Positions 19,110-29,123 of a stretch of DNA of 64,000 nucleotides are shown in pieces; within the stretch, counting starts at the first letter, position 1; each line of letters opens with the position of its first letter. Under the pieces are notes generated by a model that saw only the letters and a list, made by a program, of their open reading frames with translations, did not search any database and was not told the origin of the DNA. Source of the DNA: Mesorhizobium sp. AR02 (GTDB lineage: Bacteria > Pseudomonadota > Alphaproteobacteria > Rhizobiales > Rhizobiaceae); NCBI RefSeq assembly GCF_024746835.1, contig NZ_CP080531.1:2790001-2854000 (forward strand), given 5' to 3'. The position numbers were made by a program, and so were the translations under genes.

Positions 19110-21125
19110 CTAGCGCCGCAACAGCCGCTCCAACTCCCCTGCATCCGTCACCACCGGCAAACAGACCTGCCCGGTACAAAGCCAGGCACCCACCTTGTCA
19201 GTCGGCGGTAGAATCCCGCCGGGCAGCAAGGGTCGATTCGCTTCCGAACCAATCGCGGCAATGATGTCGACGCGGCGCGGGTCGGGGCATCGATTCGCAA
19301 CCGGAACGAGCGTTGGCTCTTCCATACTGTCGACGATGACCAGCTTCAGCGGCTCGATCGCCAGGGCGCAGGCATTGACGATGCCGGCCTGGCCATAGGC
19401 CTGGTGCGCCGCGCGGCCGGCCGCATGCTCGGCAATCTTCCACGCTCTCTCCTGAAGATCGAGATCGCCGGTAACGGAAGCGAGCCGCACCAGCGCTGCG
19501 ATAGTCTGGCTGGTGGCTGACGAAATGGCCTCATCGACATCGCCCCTGATGCGGATCGGCACGTCGGTGCTGTCCGAAGCAGTCAAATAATAGCCTGTGC
19601 CCGTGACGTCGGCGTGCCAACGGTCGAGCTGTTCAATGAATTGCTTTGCCAGGTCGATATAGGTCCAATCGCCCGATGCCTCGAACAGCGAGATCGCCGC
19701 ATTGGCCATGGCGGCGTAGTCAATCGACAAAGCCGGAAACAATTTCCTGACGCCGAGCATGGAATGCGGCAAGCGATTGTCGCGGCTGGCGGAGCTGATA
19801 TGGGCAAAAGCCTTGGCCGCTGCCTCGATCCAGTCGGGCCGCCCCAGTGAACGGCCGGCCTCGGCAAGTGCCGCAATCATCAGGCCGTTCCAGTCGGTCA
19901 GGGTCTTTGCATCGAGGCCAGGCCTGACCCGCTCTTCTCGGGCAGCGAGAAGTCTGGCTTTGAGCGGGATCAGCCGGTCGCGATCGGCCACGCTTTGGGC
20001 TTGCTGGGCGCGGGTCTGGTGGACGACCGGCTTGCCTTCCCAGCCATGTGGGCTGGAGAGCATGAAGTATTTGAAAAACAAGGCAGAATCATCACCGAGG
20101 ACGGCCTCGATTTCTTGCCTGCTCCAGGTGTAGAACAGCCCCTCCTCGCCATCGCTGTCGGCGTCGAGGCTGGCGGCGAAGGCACCGCCGTCGACGCGCA
20201 TTTCACGCAGCAGCCAGTCGACCGTCTCTTCGATTCGTACCCGGAACAAATCATTGCCGCTCGCCGAAAAAGCCCAGTTGCAGAAGCGGATCAGCTCCGC
20301 ATTGTCGTAGAGCATCTTTTCGAAATGCGGCACCAGCCATTCGGCATCGGTCGAATAGCGGCTGAGCCCGCCGCCAATGTGGTCATAGATGCCGCCGCTC
20401 AGCATCTGTTCGAGGCTGACGAGCACGTCGTCGCGATGGGAAGCGTTGCCGTCGCGCAGCCAGGACAGCCAGAGCGTGAGCATGAACGGCGCGTTGGGGA
20501 ATTTCGGTGCGCCGCGCAGGCCGCCAAGGTCGCGGTCGATCATGCCGTCGATGCGGCCGGCGAGGTCGGACAGCGTGCCGCGATCAAGAACCGTCTTGGC
20601 ATGTATGCCGGAGAGACGCGCCTCGACATGCGAGGTCAGGCCGTCGGCGCTCTGATGCAGGCTGGCCCGCTTCTCGCGCCAGGCCTTGTCGACTGCTTCC
20701 ATCACCTGGATGAAACCCGGGCGGCCATAGCGCGGCTCACGCGGAAAATAGGTGCCGCCCCAGAATGGCTTGCCGTCCGGCGTCAGGAACATGGTCAGCG
20801 GCCAGCCGCCTTGCTCGCCCATCGAGGAGAGGGCGGCCATATAGATCTGGTCGATGTCCGGGCGCTCCTCGCGGTCGACCTTGATATTGACGAACAGACG
20901 GTTCATGACGGCGGCGACGCCGTCATTCTCGAAGCTTTCATGCGCCATGACATGGCACCAGTGGCAGGCGGCATAGCCGACGGAGAGCAGGATCGGGCGA
21001 TCGAGCGTCTTTGCTTCTTCCAGGGAAGCCGGCGACCAGGCCCGCCAATGGACGGGATTGCCGCTGTGCTGCTGCAGATAGGGGCTGGCTTCGTCGGCAA
21101 GCAGGTTTTGCGCGGGCAGCGTCAC
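19110..21125 (-). CDS. Thioredoxin-domain protein of the DUF255/YyaL family
   Basis: A 671-residue protein. An N-terminal thioredoxin-like domain carries the CxxC motif CHWCHVMAHESFEND (about residue 60), then an (alpha/alpha)6-barrel glycosidase-like region with WSRQEIEAVLGDD and TDWNGLMIAALAEAG. The family (human SPATA20 relative) has no firm biochemical role. Start GTG 21125 (VTLPAQNLLADEASPYL) gives the usual family N terminus. The frame continues to a TTG at 21191, which would abut the mnmE start. It interrupts the rho-mnmE series on the opposite strand. Confidence 0.88.
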   Translation of the reverse strand: MTLPAQNLLADEASPYLQQHSGNPVHWRAWSPASLEEAKTLDRPILLSVGYAACHWCHVMAHESFENDGVAAVMNRLFVNIKVDREERPDIDQIYMAALSSMGEQGGWPLTMFLTPDGKPFWGGTYFPREPRYGRPGFIQVMEAVDKAWREKRASLHQSADGLTSHVEARLSGIHAKTVLDRGTLSDLAGRIDGMIDRDLGGLRGAPKFPNAPFMLTLWLSWLRDGNASHRDDVLVSLEQMLSGGIYDHIGGGLSRYSTDAEWLVPHFEKMLYDNAELIRFCNWAFSASGNDLFRVRIEETVDWLLREMRVDGGAFAASLDADSDGEEGLFYTWSRQEIEAVLGDDSALFFKYFMLSSPHGWEGKPVVHQTRAQQAQSVADRDRLIPLKARLLAAREERVRPGLDAKTLTDWNGLMIAALAEAGRSLGRPDWIEAAAKAFAHISSASRDNRLPHSMLGVRKLFPALSIDYAAMANAAISLFEASGDWTYIDLAKQFIEQLDRWHADVTGTGYYLTASDSTDVPIRIRGDVDEAISSATSQTIAALVRLASVTGDLDLQERAWKIAEHAAGRAAHQAYGQAGIVNACALAIEPLKLVIVDSMEEPTLVPVANRCPDPRRVDIIAAIGSEANRPLLPGGILPPTDKVGAWLCTGQVCLPVVTDAGELERLLRR

Positions 21126-21191
21126 GATGGGCAAACTCGGTCTGGGTTGTTTTGAAGGCGCGAAGCTAGGGCGGTTCGACAGAGCGGGCAA

Positions 21192-22523
21192 ATGATTTCA
21201 GGCGATTCGATCGTTGCGCTGTCGAGCGGCCGGCTTCCGGCCGGGGTCGCGGTGCTGCGTATTTCCGGTTCGCAGACTCGATTCGTAGTCGAAACGATCG
21301 CCGGAGGCATGGTTAAGGAGCGGGTGGCGGTTCTGCGCAAGTTCCGGGCACCGGATGGAACCGTGCTGGACAGCGGTCTGGTTGTCTTCTTCCTTGGTCC
21401 AGCCAGCTTCACTGGCGAGGATGTCGCCGAATTCCATGTCCATGGCGGACGCGCCGTGGTGGCCAGGATGCTGGAGATCATCAGCGGTTTTGACGGCGTC
21501 AGGCACGCAGAGCCCGGCGAATTCACCCGGCGCGCCTTTCTCAATGGCAAACTCGACCTGGTCGAGACGGAGGCGCTGGCGGACCTGGTCAACGCGGAGA
21601 CCGAGGCGCAGCGCCGCTTCGCCATTCGGAATGCCGAAGGCGTCCAGAGTGATCTCTATATGAGTTGGCGCCGCCGGCTGATCCATGCACGGGCCATGAT
21701 CGAGGCGGAGATAGACTTTGCCGATGAGGACGATGTGCCCGGTTCCGTTTCGGATTCGGTTTGGTCTGATATCAGGGCGATGATCGGCGAGATCGATCAC
21801 CACATTGCCGGATTTCATGCTGCCGAGATCATCCGTGACGGCTTCGACGTCGTTATTCTCGGCGCGCCCAATGCCGGCAAGTCGAGTCTGTTCAACGCCT
21901 TGGCGCGGCGCGATGCCGCTATTGTAACGGATGAGCCCGGCACGACGCGGGACCTGCTCGAGGTGACGCTGGATCTGGGTGGATTCCGCGTCAGGCTGAC
22001 GGACACGGCCGGTTTGCGCGACGCGCCGGGCAAGGTCGAGGCGATCGGTATCGAGAAGGCCAGGGCCAAGGCCGATCGCGCCGATCTCCTGCTGCTGTTG
22101 GAAGACATTCTGGCTCCCAGGGACATCGGTCCGTTGCCGGATACGGCAGCTCGGCTGCGGGTTGGCACCAAGCTCGATCTGTTGGATGGGCAGGCCGCCC
22201 GGGATGTGACCGCTCGATATGACCTCGTCATTTCAGTTGTAAACGGAACTGGTGTGGAGGCGCTGCTTGCCGAGATCGGTCAGCGCGCGGCAGATGCGGC
22301 CGGCGATATTGGCGATGTTCTGCCTTCGCGCCTGCGCCATGTCGAGTTGCTCAACGATGCGAATCGCCACCTGCTTCGAGCGATCGATGGCGACGCCACT
22401 GGCCAGGAACTGCGCGCCGAGGAGTTACGACTGGCGGCGGATCGCCTGGGCCGGATCGTCGGCGCCATCGATGTCGAGGATATGCTGGATGTGATTTTCG
22501 GGCAGTTCTGCATCGGCAAATGA
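21192..22523 (+). CDS. mnmE: tRNA uridine-5-carboxymethylaminomethyl modification GTPase
   Basis: A 443-residue dimeric GTPase acting with MnmG on U34 of tRNAs. The N-terminal formyl-THF-binding domain holds DSIVALSSGRLPAGVAVLRISG and GEFTRRAFLNGKLDLVE. The central G domain (about 215-370) has GAPNAGKSSLFN, DEPGTTRD and DTAGL. The C-terminal CIGK motif is complete (FCIGK at the end). The stop codon lies inside a parS-like site. It is separated from mnmG by 448 bp containing repeats and parS sites. Confidence 0.96.
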   Translation: MISGDSIVALSSGRLPAGVAVLRISGSQTRFVVETIAGGMVKERVAVLRKFRAPDGTVLDSGLVVFFLGPASFTGEDVAEFHVHGGRAVVARMLEIISGFDGVRHAEPGEFTRRAFLNGKLDLVETEALADLVNAETEAQRRFAIRNAEGVQSDLYMSWRRRLIHARAMIEAEIDFADEDDVPGSVSDSVWSDIRAMIGEIDHHIAGFHAAEIIRDGFDVVILGAPNAGKSSLFNALARRDAAIVTDEPGTTRDLLEVTLDLGGFRVRLTDTAGLRDAPGKVEAIGIEKARAKADRADLLLLLEDILAPRDIGPLPDTAARLRVGTKLDLLDGQAARDVTARYDLVISVVNGTGVEALLAEIGQRAADAAGDIGDVLPSRLRHVELLNDANRHLLRAIDGDATGQELRAEELRLAADRLGRIVGAIDVEDMLDVIFGQFCIGK

Positions 22524-22536
22524 TTCACGTGAAACA
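22521..22536. promoter_or_regulatory. parS-like site at the mnmE stop codon
   Basis: TGATTCACGTGAAACA matches 15 of 16 bases of the parS consensus; its first three bases are the mnmE stop codon. Confidence 0.75.
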
Positions 22537-22600
22537 ATGACTTGGTCGAACATGAGCCTGGTCTCGGTGGCGGGGATGCATTTTGCGGGAACGCCCGTTT

Positions 22601-22790
22601 CTTCGTCATCCACGGGCGGAGCAAGGAGCGCAGCGACGCAGCGCAGACCCGAGGATCCATGCCGGGACTCCAAAGCGTTGCCACGATATAGAATTCTGCT
22701 CCGCTGCACCCATCGGTGAGGTCGCGGCATGGATCCTGGGGTCTCCGCGACGCCGCTCCCGCTCCTTGCTCCGCCCGTGGATGATGAAGT
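22601..22790. repeat. Intergenic palindromic repeat, family A copy 3
   Basis: The arms are CTTCGTCATCCACGGGCGGA and CCGCCCGTGGATGATGAAG, the inner arms GGATCCATGCCG/CGGCATGGATCC, and the core GAATTCTGCTCCGCTGCACC. It lies between two groups of parS-like sites in the mnmE-mnmG gap. Confidence 0.8.
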
Positions 22791-22816
22791 TGGGCTACGT
22801 CGGCAATCCCTAGCCG

Positions 22817-22832
22817 TGACTCACGTGAAACA
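22817..22832. promoter_or_regulatory. parS-like site
   Basis: TGACTCACGTGAAACA matches 14 of 16 bases of the parS consensus. It is the first of three sites clustered within 80 bp upstream of mnmG. Confidence 0.65.
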
Positions 22833-22842
22833 ATCGCGCCGA

Positions 22843-22858
22843 TGACTCACGTGAAACA
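22843..22858. promoter_or_regulatory. parS-like site
   Basis: TGACTCACGTGAAACA, identical to the site at 22817 and spaced 26 bp from it (start to start). Confidence 0.65.
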
Positions 22859-22879
22859 CTGCTGAACGCGGCCTTCAGC

Positions 22880-22895
22880 TGTTTCACGTGAAACT
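22880..22895. promoter_or_regulatory. parS-like site
   Basis: TGTTTCACGTGAAACT matches 15 of 16 bases of the parS consensus, 77 bp before the mnmG start. Confidence 0.75.
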
Positions 22896-22971
22896 TGCAG
22901 CGAAGTTTTCTTGACAGCTTGGCCCCGCGGGGACATGTGTCCCTCAATCTTTTGAGTCCAGGAAATTTGAA

Positions 22972-24843
22972 ATGACCGATCACTATGATGTGGTTGTGGT
23001 GGGCGGCGGCCATGCGGGTTGCGAGGCGGCCAGTGCGGCCGCGCGCGCCGGCGCCAAAACCGCACTGGTGACGCTGCGCTTCGATACGATCGGCGTGATG
23101 TCGTGCAATCCGGCGATCGGCGGGCTTGGCAAGGGCCATCTGGTTCGCGAGATCGACGCCATGGACGGTCTGATGGGCCGCGTGGCCGATACAGCCGGCA
23201 TTCAGTTCCGCCTGCTCAATCGCCGCAAGGGTCCAGCGGTGCGCGGACCGCGCACGCAGGCCGACAGAAAGCTCTATCGCCTGGCCATGCAGGAAGCGAT
23301 TCGGCAGCAGAACGATCTCGACGTCGTCGAGGCCGAGGTTCTGGATTTCGAGATCAGCGACGGACGCATCGCCGCCGTTCTGCTGGCGGACGGCCGCAAG
23401 CTAGCCTGCGGCGCCGTGGTTTTGACGACCGGAACCTTCCTGCGCGGGCTCATTCATATTGGCGAGAAGAAGATTGTCGCCGGCCGCATGAACGAGCAGG
23501 CGAGCCTTGGCCTGTCGGCGACGATGGACCGTGCGGGCTTCAGGCTCGGGCGGCTGAAGACGGGCACGCCGCCGCGGCTGGATGGAAAGACCATCGACTG
23601 GGCTTCGCTGGAAAGCCAGGCCGCGGACGAAGATCCAGTACCGTTCTCGCTGATGACGGAGCGCATCGAGACGCCGCAGATCGAGTGCGGCATCACGCGC
23701 ACGACGTCAGCCACGCATGAGCTGATCCGCGCCAATCTCGGCCGCTCCGCCATGTATTCCGGCTCGATCGAAGGTGTCGGGCCGCGCTATTGTCCGTCGA
23801 TCGAGGACAAGATCGTCAAGTTCGGTGATCGGGACGGCCACCAGATCTTTCTCGAGCCGGAAGGCCTCGACGACGATACCGTCTATCCCAATGGGATCTC
23901 GACCTCGCTGCCCGAGGACGTACAACTCGACATTCTGAAAACCATCCCAGGGCTGGAGCGCGCGGTCATGCTGCAGCCTGGCTATGCCATTGAGTACGAC
24001 CATGTCGATCCACGCGAGCTGCATCAGACGCTTGAGACGAAGCGCGTCGGCGGCCTCTTTCTCGCCGGGCAGATCAACGGCACGACCGGCTATGAGGAGG
24101 CCGCGGGCCAGGGACTGCTTGCCGGCCTCAACGCGGCGCGGCGGGCGGCAGGCGAGGAACAGATCGTGCTCAGCCGCACCGAAGCCTATATCGGCGTGAT
24201 GGTCGATGATTTGACCAGCCGCGGCATCAGCGAACCCTACCGCATGTTCACCTCGCGGGCCGAATTCCGGCTGTCGCTGCGCGCCGACAATGCGGATGAA
24301 CGGCTGACGCCTCTGGCGGAGAGGCTTGGGATCGCTTCTGCGCAACGGATGCAGCGCTACGGCGATGTCATGCAACGGCTCGACGCGGCGCGTGAACTAG
24401 CGAAGTCGCTTGCGATGACCCCGAATGAAGCGGCACGGCACGGGCTGGAGATCAACCGCGATGGCGTGCGCCGGTCCGGCTATGAGTTGCTGGCCTATCC
24501 CGATGTCGACGTCGCCTGGCTGGCGAGGATCGAGCCGAGATTTGGCGCCATCGATGGCAAGACAGCGGAGCGGCTCGAAACGGAGGCGAAATATTCGGTC
24601 TACCTCGATCGCCAGAAGACGGATGTCGCGCAGATACGTCATGAGGAGAGCCGGTTGATTCCCGAGACGGTCGATTTTGCTGGCGTGCCCGGCCTGTCCA
24701 ATGAGTTGAAGCAGAAGATGCAGGCGCGGCGGCCGCGTTCCATCGCGGACGCCCAGCGCATGGAAGGCATGACGCCGGCGGCGCTGGCTATCATTGTCGC
24801 GCATGTTCGTCACCATGAAGTCGCGCAGAGGGACGTTGCGTGA
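22972..24843 (+). CDS. mnmG: tRNA uridine-5-carboxymethylaminomethyl modification enzyme, FAD protein
   Basis: A 623-residue flavoprotein partner of MnmE. The N-terminal FAD loop [12 protein letters not shown] (about residues 8-19), [23 protein letters not shown], and the [12 protein letters not shown] segment are typical GidA landmarks. The C-terminal helical MnmE-binding region ends near [20 protein letters not shown]. The stop overlaps the rsmG start (GTGA). It belongs to the mnmG-rsmG-parA-parB origin-proximal series. Confidence 0.96.
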   Translation: MTDHYDVVVVGGGHAGCEAASAAARAGAKTALVTLRFDTIGVMSCNPAIGGLGKGHLVREIDAMDGLMGRVADTAGIQFRLLNRRKGPAVRGPRTQADRKLYRLAMQEAIRQQNDLDVVEAEVLDFEISDGRIAAVLLADGRKLACGAVVLTTGTFLRGLIHIGEKKIVAGRMNEQASLGLSATMDRAGFRLGRLKTGTPPRLDGKTIDWASLESQAADEDPVPFSLMTERIETPQIECGITRTTSATHELIRANLGRSAMYSGSIEGVGPRYCPSIEDKIVKFGDRDGHQIFLEPEGLDDDTVYPNGISTSLPEDVQLDILKTIPGLERAVMLQPGYAIEYDHVDPRELHQTLETKRVGGLFLAGQINGTTGYEEAAGQGLLAGLNAARRAAGEEQIVLSRTEAYIGVMVDDLTSRGISEPYRMFTSRAEFRLSLRADNADERLTPLAERLGIASAQRMQRYGDVMQRLDAARELAKSLAMTPNEAARHGLEINRDGVRRSGYELLAYPDVDVAWLARIEPRFGAIDGKTAERLETEAKYSVYLDRQKTDVAQIRHEESRLIPETVDFAGVPGLSNELKQKMQARRPRSIADAQRMEGMTPAALAIIVAHVRHHEVAQRDVA

Positions 24844-25472
24844 GTTCTGTCTCCTGGACGAGCCTGCAGGACGCGGCCGGCCCGGTTTCACGTGAAACAT
24901 TCGATCGCCTGGTGGCGTTCGAAGAGATGTTCCAGAAATGGAACCGCAGCATCAATCTCGTGGCGCAGTCGACAGCGGGCGATGTCTGGCAGCGCCACAT
25001 ATTGGACAGCGCGCAGCTTGCGCGCATAGAGCCCATTGCCACGCGTTGGGTCGACATCGGTTCGGGTGGCGGATTTCCGGGTCTTGTGATGGCCTTTCTG
25101 CTGGGCGAGCGCGATGGCGCCAGCATCGACCTGGTCGAGAGCAATCGAAAAAAGGCCTCGTTCCTGCAGACCGTCATTGGCCAGTTCAACTTGCCGGCGC
25201 GGGTCGTGGCGCGCCGTATTGAAGACAGCCATGCGCTTGTTTCTGCGCCGCAAATCGTCACGGCGCGGGCTCTCGCCTCGCTTTCGACCTTGCTCGATCT
25301 GTCAGCGCCCTGGCTGACGTCAGGCGCGCGCGGTCTGTTCCACAAAGGCCGGGATTATCGCGCGGAAGTGCAAGAAAGCGTTAACCGATGGGGCTTCGAT
25401 CTGGTAGAACATCCCAGTGTGACCGACCCCCATGGCGTCATCCTCGAACTGTCTGACCTGCGACCTGTCTGA
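24840..25472 (+). CDS. rsmG: 16S rRNA (guanine527-N7)-methyltransferase
   Basis: A 210-residue SAM-dependent methyltransferase (GidB). The [14 protein letters not shown] segment and the SAM loop [14 protein letters not shown] (about residues 62-75) are typical, with the [14 protein letters not shown] strand after it. The start is GTG 24840, overlapping the mnmG stop by 4 nt. A parS-like site lies in codons 15-20 (24884-24899). Confidence 0.94.
   Translation: MSSVSWTSLQDAAGPVSRETFDRLVAFEEMFQKWNRSINLVAQSTAGDVWQRHILDSAQLARIEPIATRWVDIGSGGGFPGLVMAFLLGERDGASIDLVESNRKKASFLQTVIGQFNLPARVVARRIEDSHALVSAPQIVTARALASLSTLLDLSAPWLTSGARGLFHKGRDYRAEVQESVNRWGFDLVEHPSVTDPHGVILELSDLRPV
24884..24899. promoter_or_regulatory. 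parS-like site inside rsmG
   Basis: GGTTTCACGTGAAACA matches 15 of 16 bases of the parS consensus and is read as Val-Ser-Arg-Glu-Thr in rsmG. It is the right-most of the six sites. Confidence 0.72.
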
Positions 25473-25527
25473 GCTTCGACTGGTCGGACTATTTGGCGAC
25501 CCTAAAATGAATTTCTGGCATAGATCC

Positions 25528-26328
25528 ATGATGAAGAACGGCCCCCGAATCATCACCGTCGCCAACCAGAAGGGCGGCGTCGGCAAGACGACCACCGCCA
25601 TCAATCTGGCCACCGCTTTGGCCGCCATCGGCGAAAAGGTGCTGATCGTCGATCTCGATCCCCAAGGCAATGCCAGCACCGGCCTCGGCATCGACCGCAA
25701 GGATCGGACGGTTTCTTCCTACGATGTGCTGACCGGCGAACTCGAGCTCGAAGCCGCGGCCATTCCGACCGCCGTGCCCGGCCTCTCGATCGTACCGTCG
25801 ACGCTTGATCTACTCGGCATCGAAATGGAGATCGCCTCGGCGCCTGACCGGGTGCTCAAACTGCGCAACGCGCTGCGCGCCGCAACCGAGCGCGGGGCGC
25901 CGTTTAATTATGTGCTGATCGATTGCCCGCCTTCGCTCAACCTTCTGACTTTGAATTCGATGGCAGCAGCGGATTCTGTTCTTGTGCCGCTGCAATGCGA
26001 GTTCTTCGCGCTCGAAGGCCTCAGCCAATTGCTGGAGACCGTCGAGCAGGTGCGCCGCTCGATCAATCCGGACCTTATTATCCAGGGCATCGTGCTGACC
26101 ATGTATGACGGCCGCAACAACCTCGCCAACCAGGTGGTGCAGGATGTACGGGCGCATATGGGCGACAAGGTCTACGAAACTATCATTCCGCGCAATGTGC
26201 GGGTGTCCGAGGCGCCGTCTTACGGCAAGCCGGCGATCCTTTACGATTTGAAGTGCTCGGGCAGCCAGGCTTACCTGCAGCTGGCCTCGGAAGTGATCCG
26301 CCGCGAGCGCAAATTGCGCGCCGCTTGA
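25528..26328 (+). CDS. parA: Chromosome partitioning ATPase ParA
   Basis: A 266-residue chromosome-type ParA. The deviant Walker A ANQKGGVGKTTTAINLA is near the N terminus (about residues 11-27). IVDLDPQGNASTGLG and YVLIDCPPSLNLLT are the A' and Walker B regions. It uses ATP-dependent nonspecific DNA binding to move ParB-parS complexes. The start is uncertain: ATG 25528, 25531 or 25507 are all in frame, and none has a clear ribosome site. It is followed after 64 bp by parB. Confidence 0.93.
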   Translation: MMKNGPRIITVANQKGGVGKTTTAINLATALAAIGEKVLIVDLDPQGNASTGLGIDRKDRTVSSYDVLTGELELEAAAIPTAVPGLSIVPSTLDLLGIEMEIASAPDRVLKLRNALRAATERGAPFNYVLIDCPPSLNLLTLNSMAAADSVLVPLQCEFFALEGLSQLLETVEQVRRSINPDLIIQGIVLTMYDGRNNLANQVVQDVRAHMGDKVYETIIPRNVRVSEAPSYGKPAILYDLKCSGSQAYLQLASEVIRRERKLRAA

Positions 26329-26392
26329 TTAGGCCGGATGCATAATTAACAGCCGATTCGATACCGAAACGATCTAAACACCTGGAATAAAA

Positions 26393-27280
<888 letters not shown>

Positions 27281-27331
27281 TTAGCCGGCGAATAATATCA
27301 AGCGGAAGCTTGATTTGGCGCAGAGAAAACG

Positions 27332-27363
27332 AGGGCTGGCTGTTGGGTCAGCCCTTTCTTTTT
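27332..27363 (+). terminator. Intrinsic terminator after parB
   Basis: AGGGCTG and CAGCCCT form a perfect 7-bp stem with a 10-nt loop, followed by TTTCTTTTT. This is the clearest intrinsic terminator in the window, 51 bp after the parB stop. Confidence 0.85.
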
Positions 27364-27464
27364 GTGGCGCTGATGTTTGGGAACGGCGTCGGAGCTGCCG
27401 ATCTCCCCACGAGGGGGCAGATCGGCCAATCGCCTACCCCAGCCCCACCCCTGGCGCCCGCGGC

Positions 27465-27497
27465 TTGACAGTGCCGGGCAACGGCGTAACCTATATT
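27465..27497 (+). promoter_or_regulatory. Possible promoter for the DUF1326/DUF2182 pair
   Basis: TTGACA at 27465-27470 is followed by TAACCT (16-bp spacing) and an AT-rich stretch with TATATT at 27492. It lies about 140 bp before the DUF1326 start. The gap between 27364 and 27464 has nothing else recognisable. Confidence 0.35.
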
Positions 27498-27635
27498 AGA
27501 TATGGCTTAAATTAATTGCCCTAGCGTGCCGGTCAGTCGCGGCGGGGGCTGTTTGCCATTCCAACAATAGTCGTGAAATGGCACCGCCTCGCCAAAGCGA
27601 CATGCCGATGCGCCTGACGCAAGTGGGAGGTGCAA

Positions 27636-28262
27636 ATGGCAGTCCGTTGGCAATTGTCCGGAAGTTACTTCGAAAATTGTAGCTGCGATGTCGTATGTCC
27701 TTGCCTGCTGTCCACCAACGCGCAGCTGACATCGAAGCCGACGAGAGGCGTTTGCGACGTCGGTTTGGTTTTTCATATCGATACGGGCAATTACGGCGAC
27801 GTTCGATTGGATGGGCTCAGTGTCGCGATGGTTGCTCACACGCCGGGTCCGATGGCAAACGGCAATTGGACGGCCGCCGCCTATATCGACGAACGGGCCG
27901 ATGACAGGCAAACAGAGGCGCTAGGCGCCATCTTCACCGGCGCCGCGGGCGGCCCCATGGCGGTGCTGGCACCCATGATCGGCACGAACCTCGGCGCCAA
28001 GAAGGTGCCGATAGACTATCGGATAGACGGCAAGAAGCGGTCGGCGGAGATTGCGGGCGTCATGCACATGGCGGTCGAGCCGCTGCCGACAATGCGCGAG
28101 GACGGGCAGATGTGGGCCGCCACCGGCCATCCTGTCAATCCCGACTGGCTCGCCCTGGCGATGGGGGCGGAAGGCAGTACATTCAGCGACCATGGCATGA
28201 GCTGGGACAATTCCCGCCGAAACGGACATTACGCCCCGATCAATTGGTCCGGCCAGCAGTAG
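27636..28262 (+). CDS. DUF1326 domain protein
   Basis: A 208-residue predicted soluble protein of the uncharacterised DUF1326 family. Near the N terminus is a thiol cluster NCSCDVVCPC (Cys15, Cys17, Cys21, Cys23), which suggests metal or redox chemistry. No signal peptide is evident. ATG 27636 is chosen because GGGAGG sits just upstream; a GTG at 27630 is in frame. The gene is 33 bp before a DUF2182 membrane protein on the same strand, and the two look like one unit. Confidence 0.85.
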   Translation: MAVRWQLSGSYFENCSCDVVCPCLLSTNAQLTSKPTRGVCDVGLVFHIDTGNYGDVRLDGLSVAMVAHTPGPMANGNWTAAAYIDERADDRQTEALGAIFTGAAGGPMAVLAPMIGTNLGAKKVPIDYRIDGKKRSAEIAGVMHMAVEPLPTMREDGQMWAATGHPVNPDWLALAMGAEGSTFSDHGMSWDNSRRNGHYAPINWSGQQ

Positions 28263-28295
28263 CCGCAGGCCGCATAGCACGGAACGTACCCGTCC

Positions 28296-29078
28296 ATGGC
28301 GCCGACGTTGCAGCGATATGTCATTCTCGCGCTGCTGATCGCGATCGCCGCGGCGGCGTGGACCCTGCTTATCCGGCAGCAGATGGGCATGGACGCGGAC
28401 ATGCGTATGGACTCACTCACCATGGGCATGAAGGCGCCGCTGTTTCTTGCCGTCTGGATGATCATGATGATTGCCATGATGTTTCCGACGGCAGCGCCGA
28501 TGATCCTGACGTTTCACCAGGTCCAGGCCGGCAAACAGGGCCGGGGCGAGACCTTTGTCTCGAGCTGGGTGTTCGTGGCCGGGTACATGCTGGTTTGGGG
28601 CGTGATGGGCGCTATCGCCTTTGCCGGTGCGGCGGGTGCGGAGATGCTTGCCGGGCATGTGGGATTGTCGACGGCGACGGCCGCGCGTATCGGCGGCGCG
28701 CTGCTGATGATTGCGGGCGCCTATCAACTCTCGCCACTGAAAGATCTGTGCCTGGCTAAATGCCGCACGCCGATTGGCTTCATCCTGACCTCATGGCGCG
28801 ATGGTTACTGGGGCGCGGTTCGCATGGGCCTGGAGCATGGACTTTTTTGCCTGGGCTGTTGCTGGCTTTTGTTTCTCGCCCTCTTTCCTCTCGGCATCAT
28901 GAACGTCGCCGCAATGGCCGTGGTCACCGTGCTGATCTTTGCGGAAAAGACCCTCCCGTCAGGAGATGGGATCGCAAAGGTGTTGGGTGTCGCTCTGCTG
29001 CTTTATGGCGCGGCGGTGCTGGTCTTTCCACAGGCGCTGCCAACCTTCCAGCCGGTGGGCGCCATGATGATGAATTGA
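28296..29078 (+). CDS. DUF2182 integral membrane protein (predicted metal-binding)
   Basis: A 260-residue membrane protein with about six hydrophobic segments (near 8-27, 44-68, 88-112, 122-142, 180-215, 222-245). Met-rich stretches (MGMDADMRMDSLTMGMK; FLAVWMIMMIAMMFP) and Cys pairs (CLAKC; FCLGCCW) fit the family's description as a predicted metal-binding membrane protein (COG5486). It follows DUF1326 by 33 bp. The function is unknown; copper or thiol-metal handling is inference only. It is convergent with holA. Confidence 0.85.
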   Translation: MAPTLQRYVILALLIAIAAAAWTLLIRQQMGMDADMRMDSLTMGMKAPLFLAVWMIMMIAMMFPTAAPMILTFHQVQAGKQGRGETFVSSWVFVAGYMLVWGVMGAIAFAGAAGAEMLAGHVGLSTATAARIGGALLMIAGAYQLSPLKDLCLAKCRTPIGFILTSWRDGYWGAVRMGLEHGLFCLGCCWLLFLALFPLGIMNVAAMAVVTVLIFAEKTLPSGDGIAKVLGVALLLYGAAVLVFPQALPTFQPVGAMMMN

Positions 29079-29123
29079 CCAATGGAGGCCGCGCTCGGCG
29101 CCGAAAAGGGGAGGATCGCTCTC

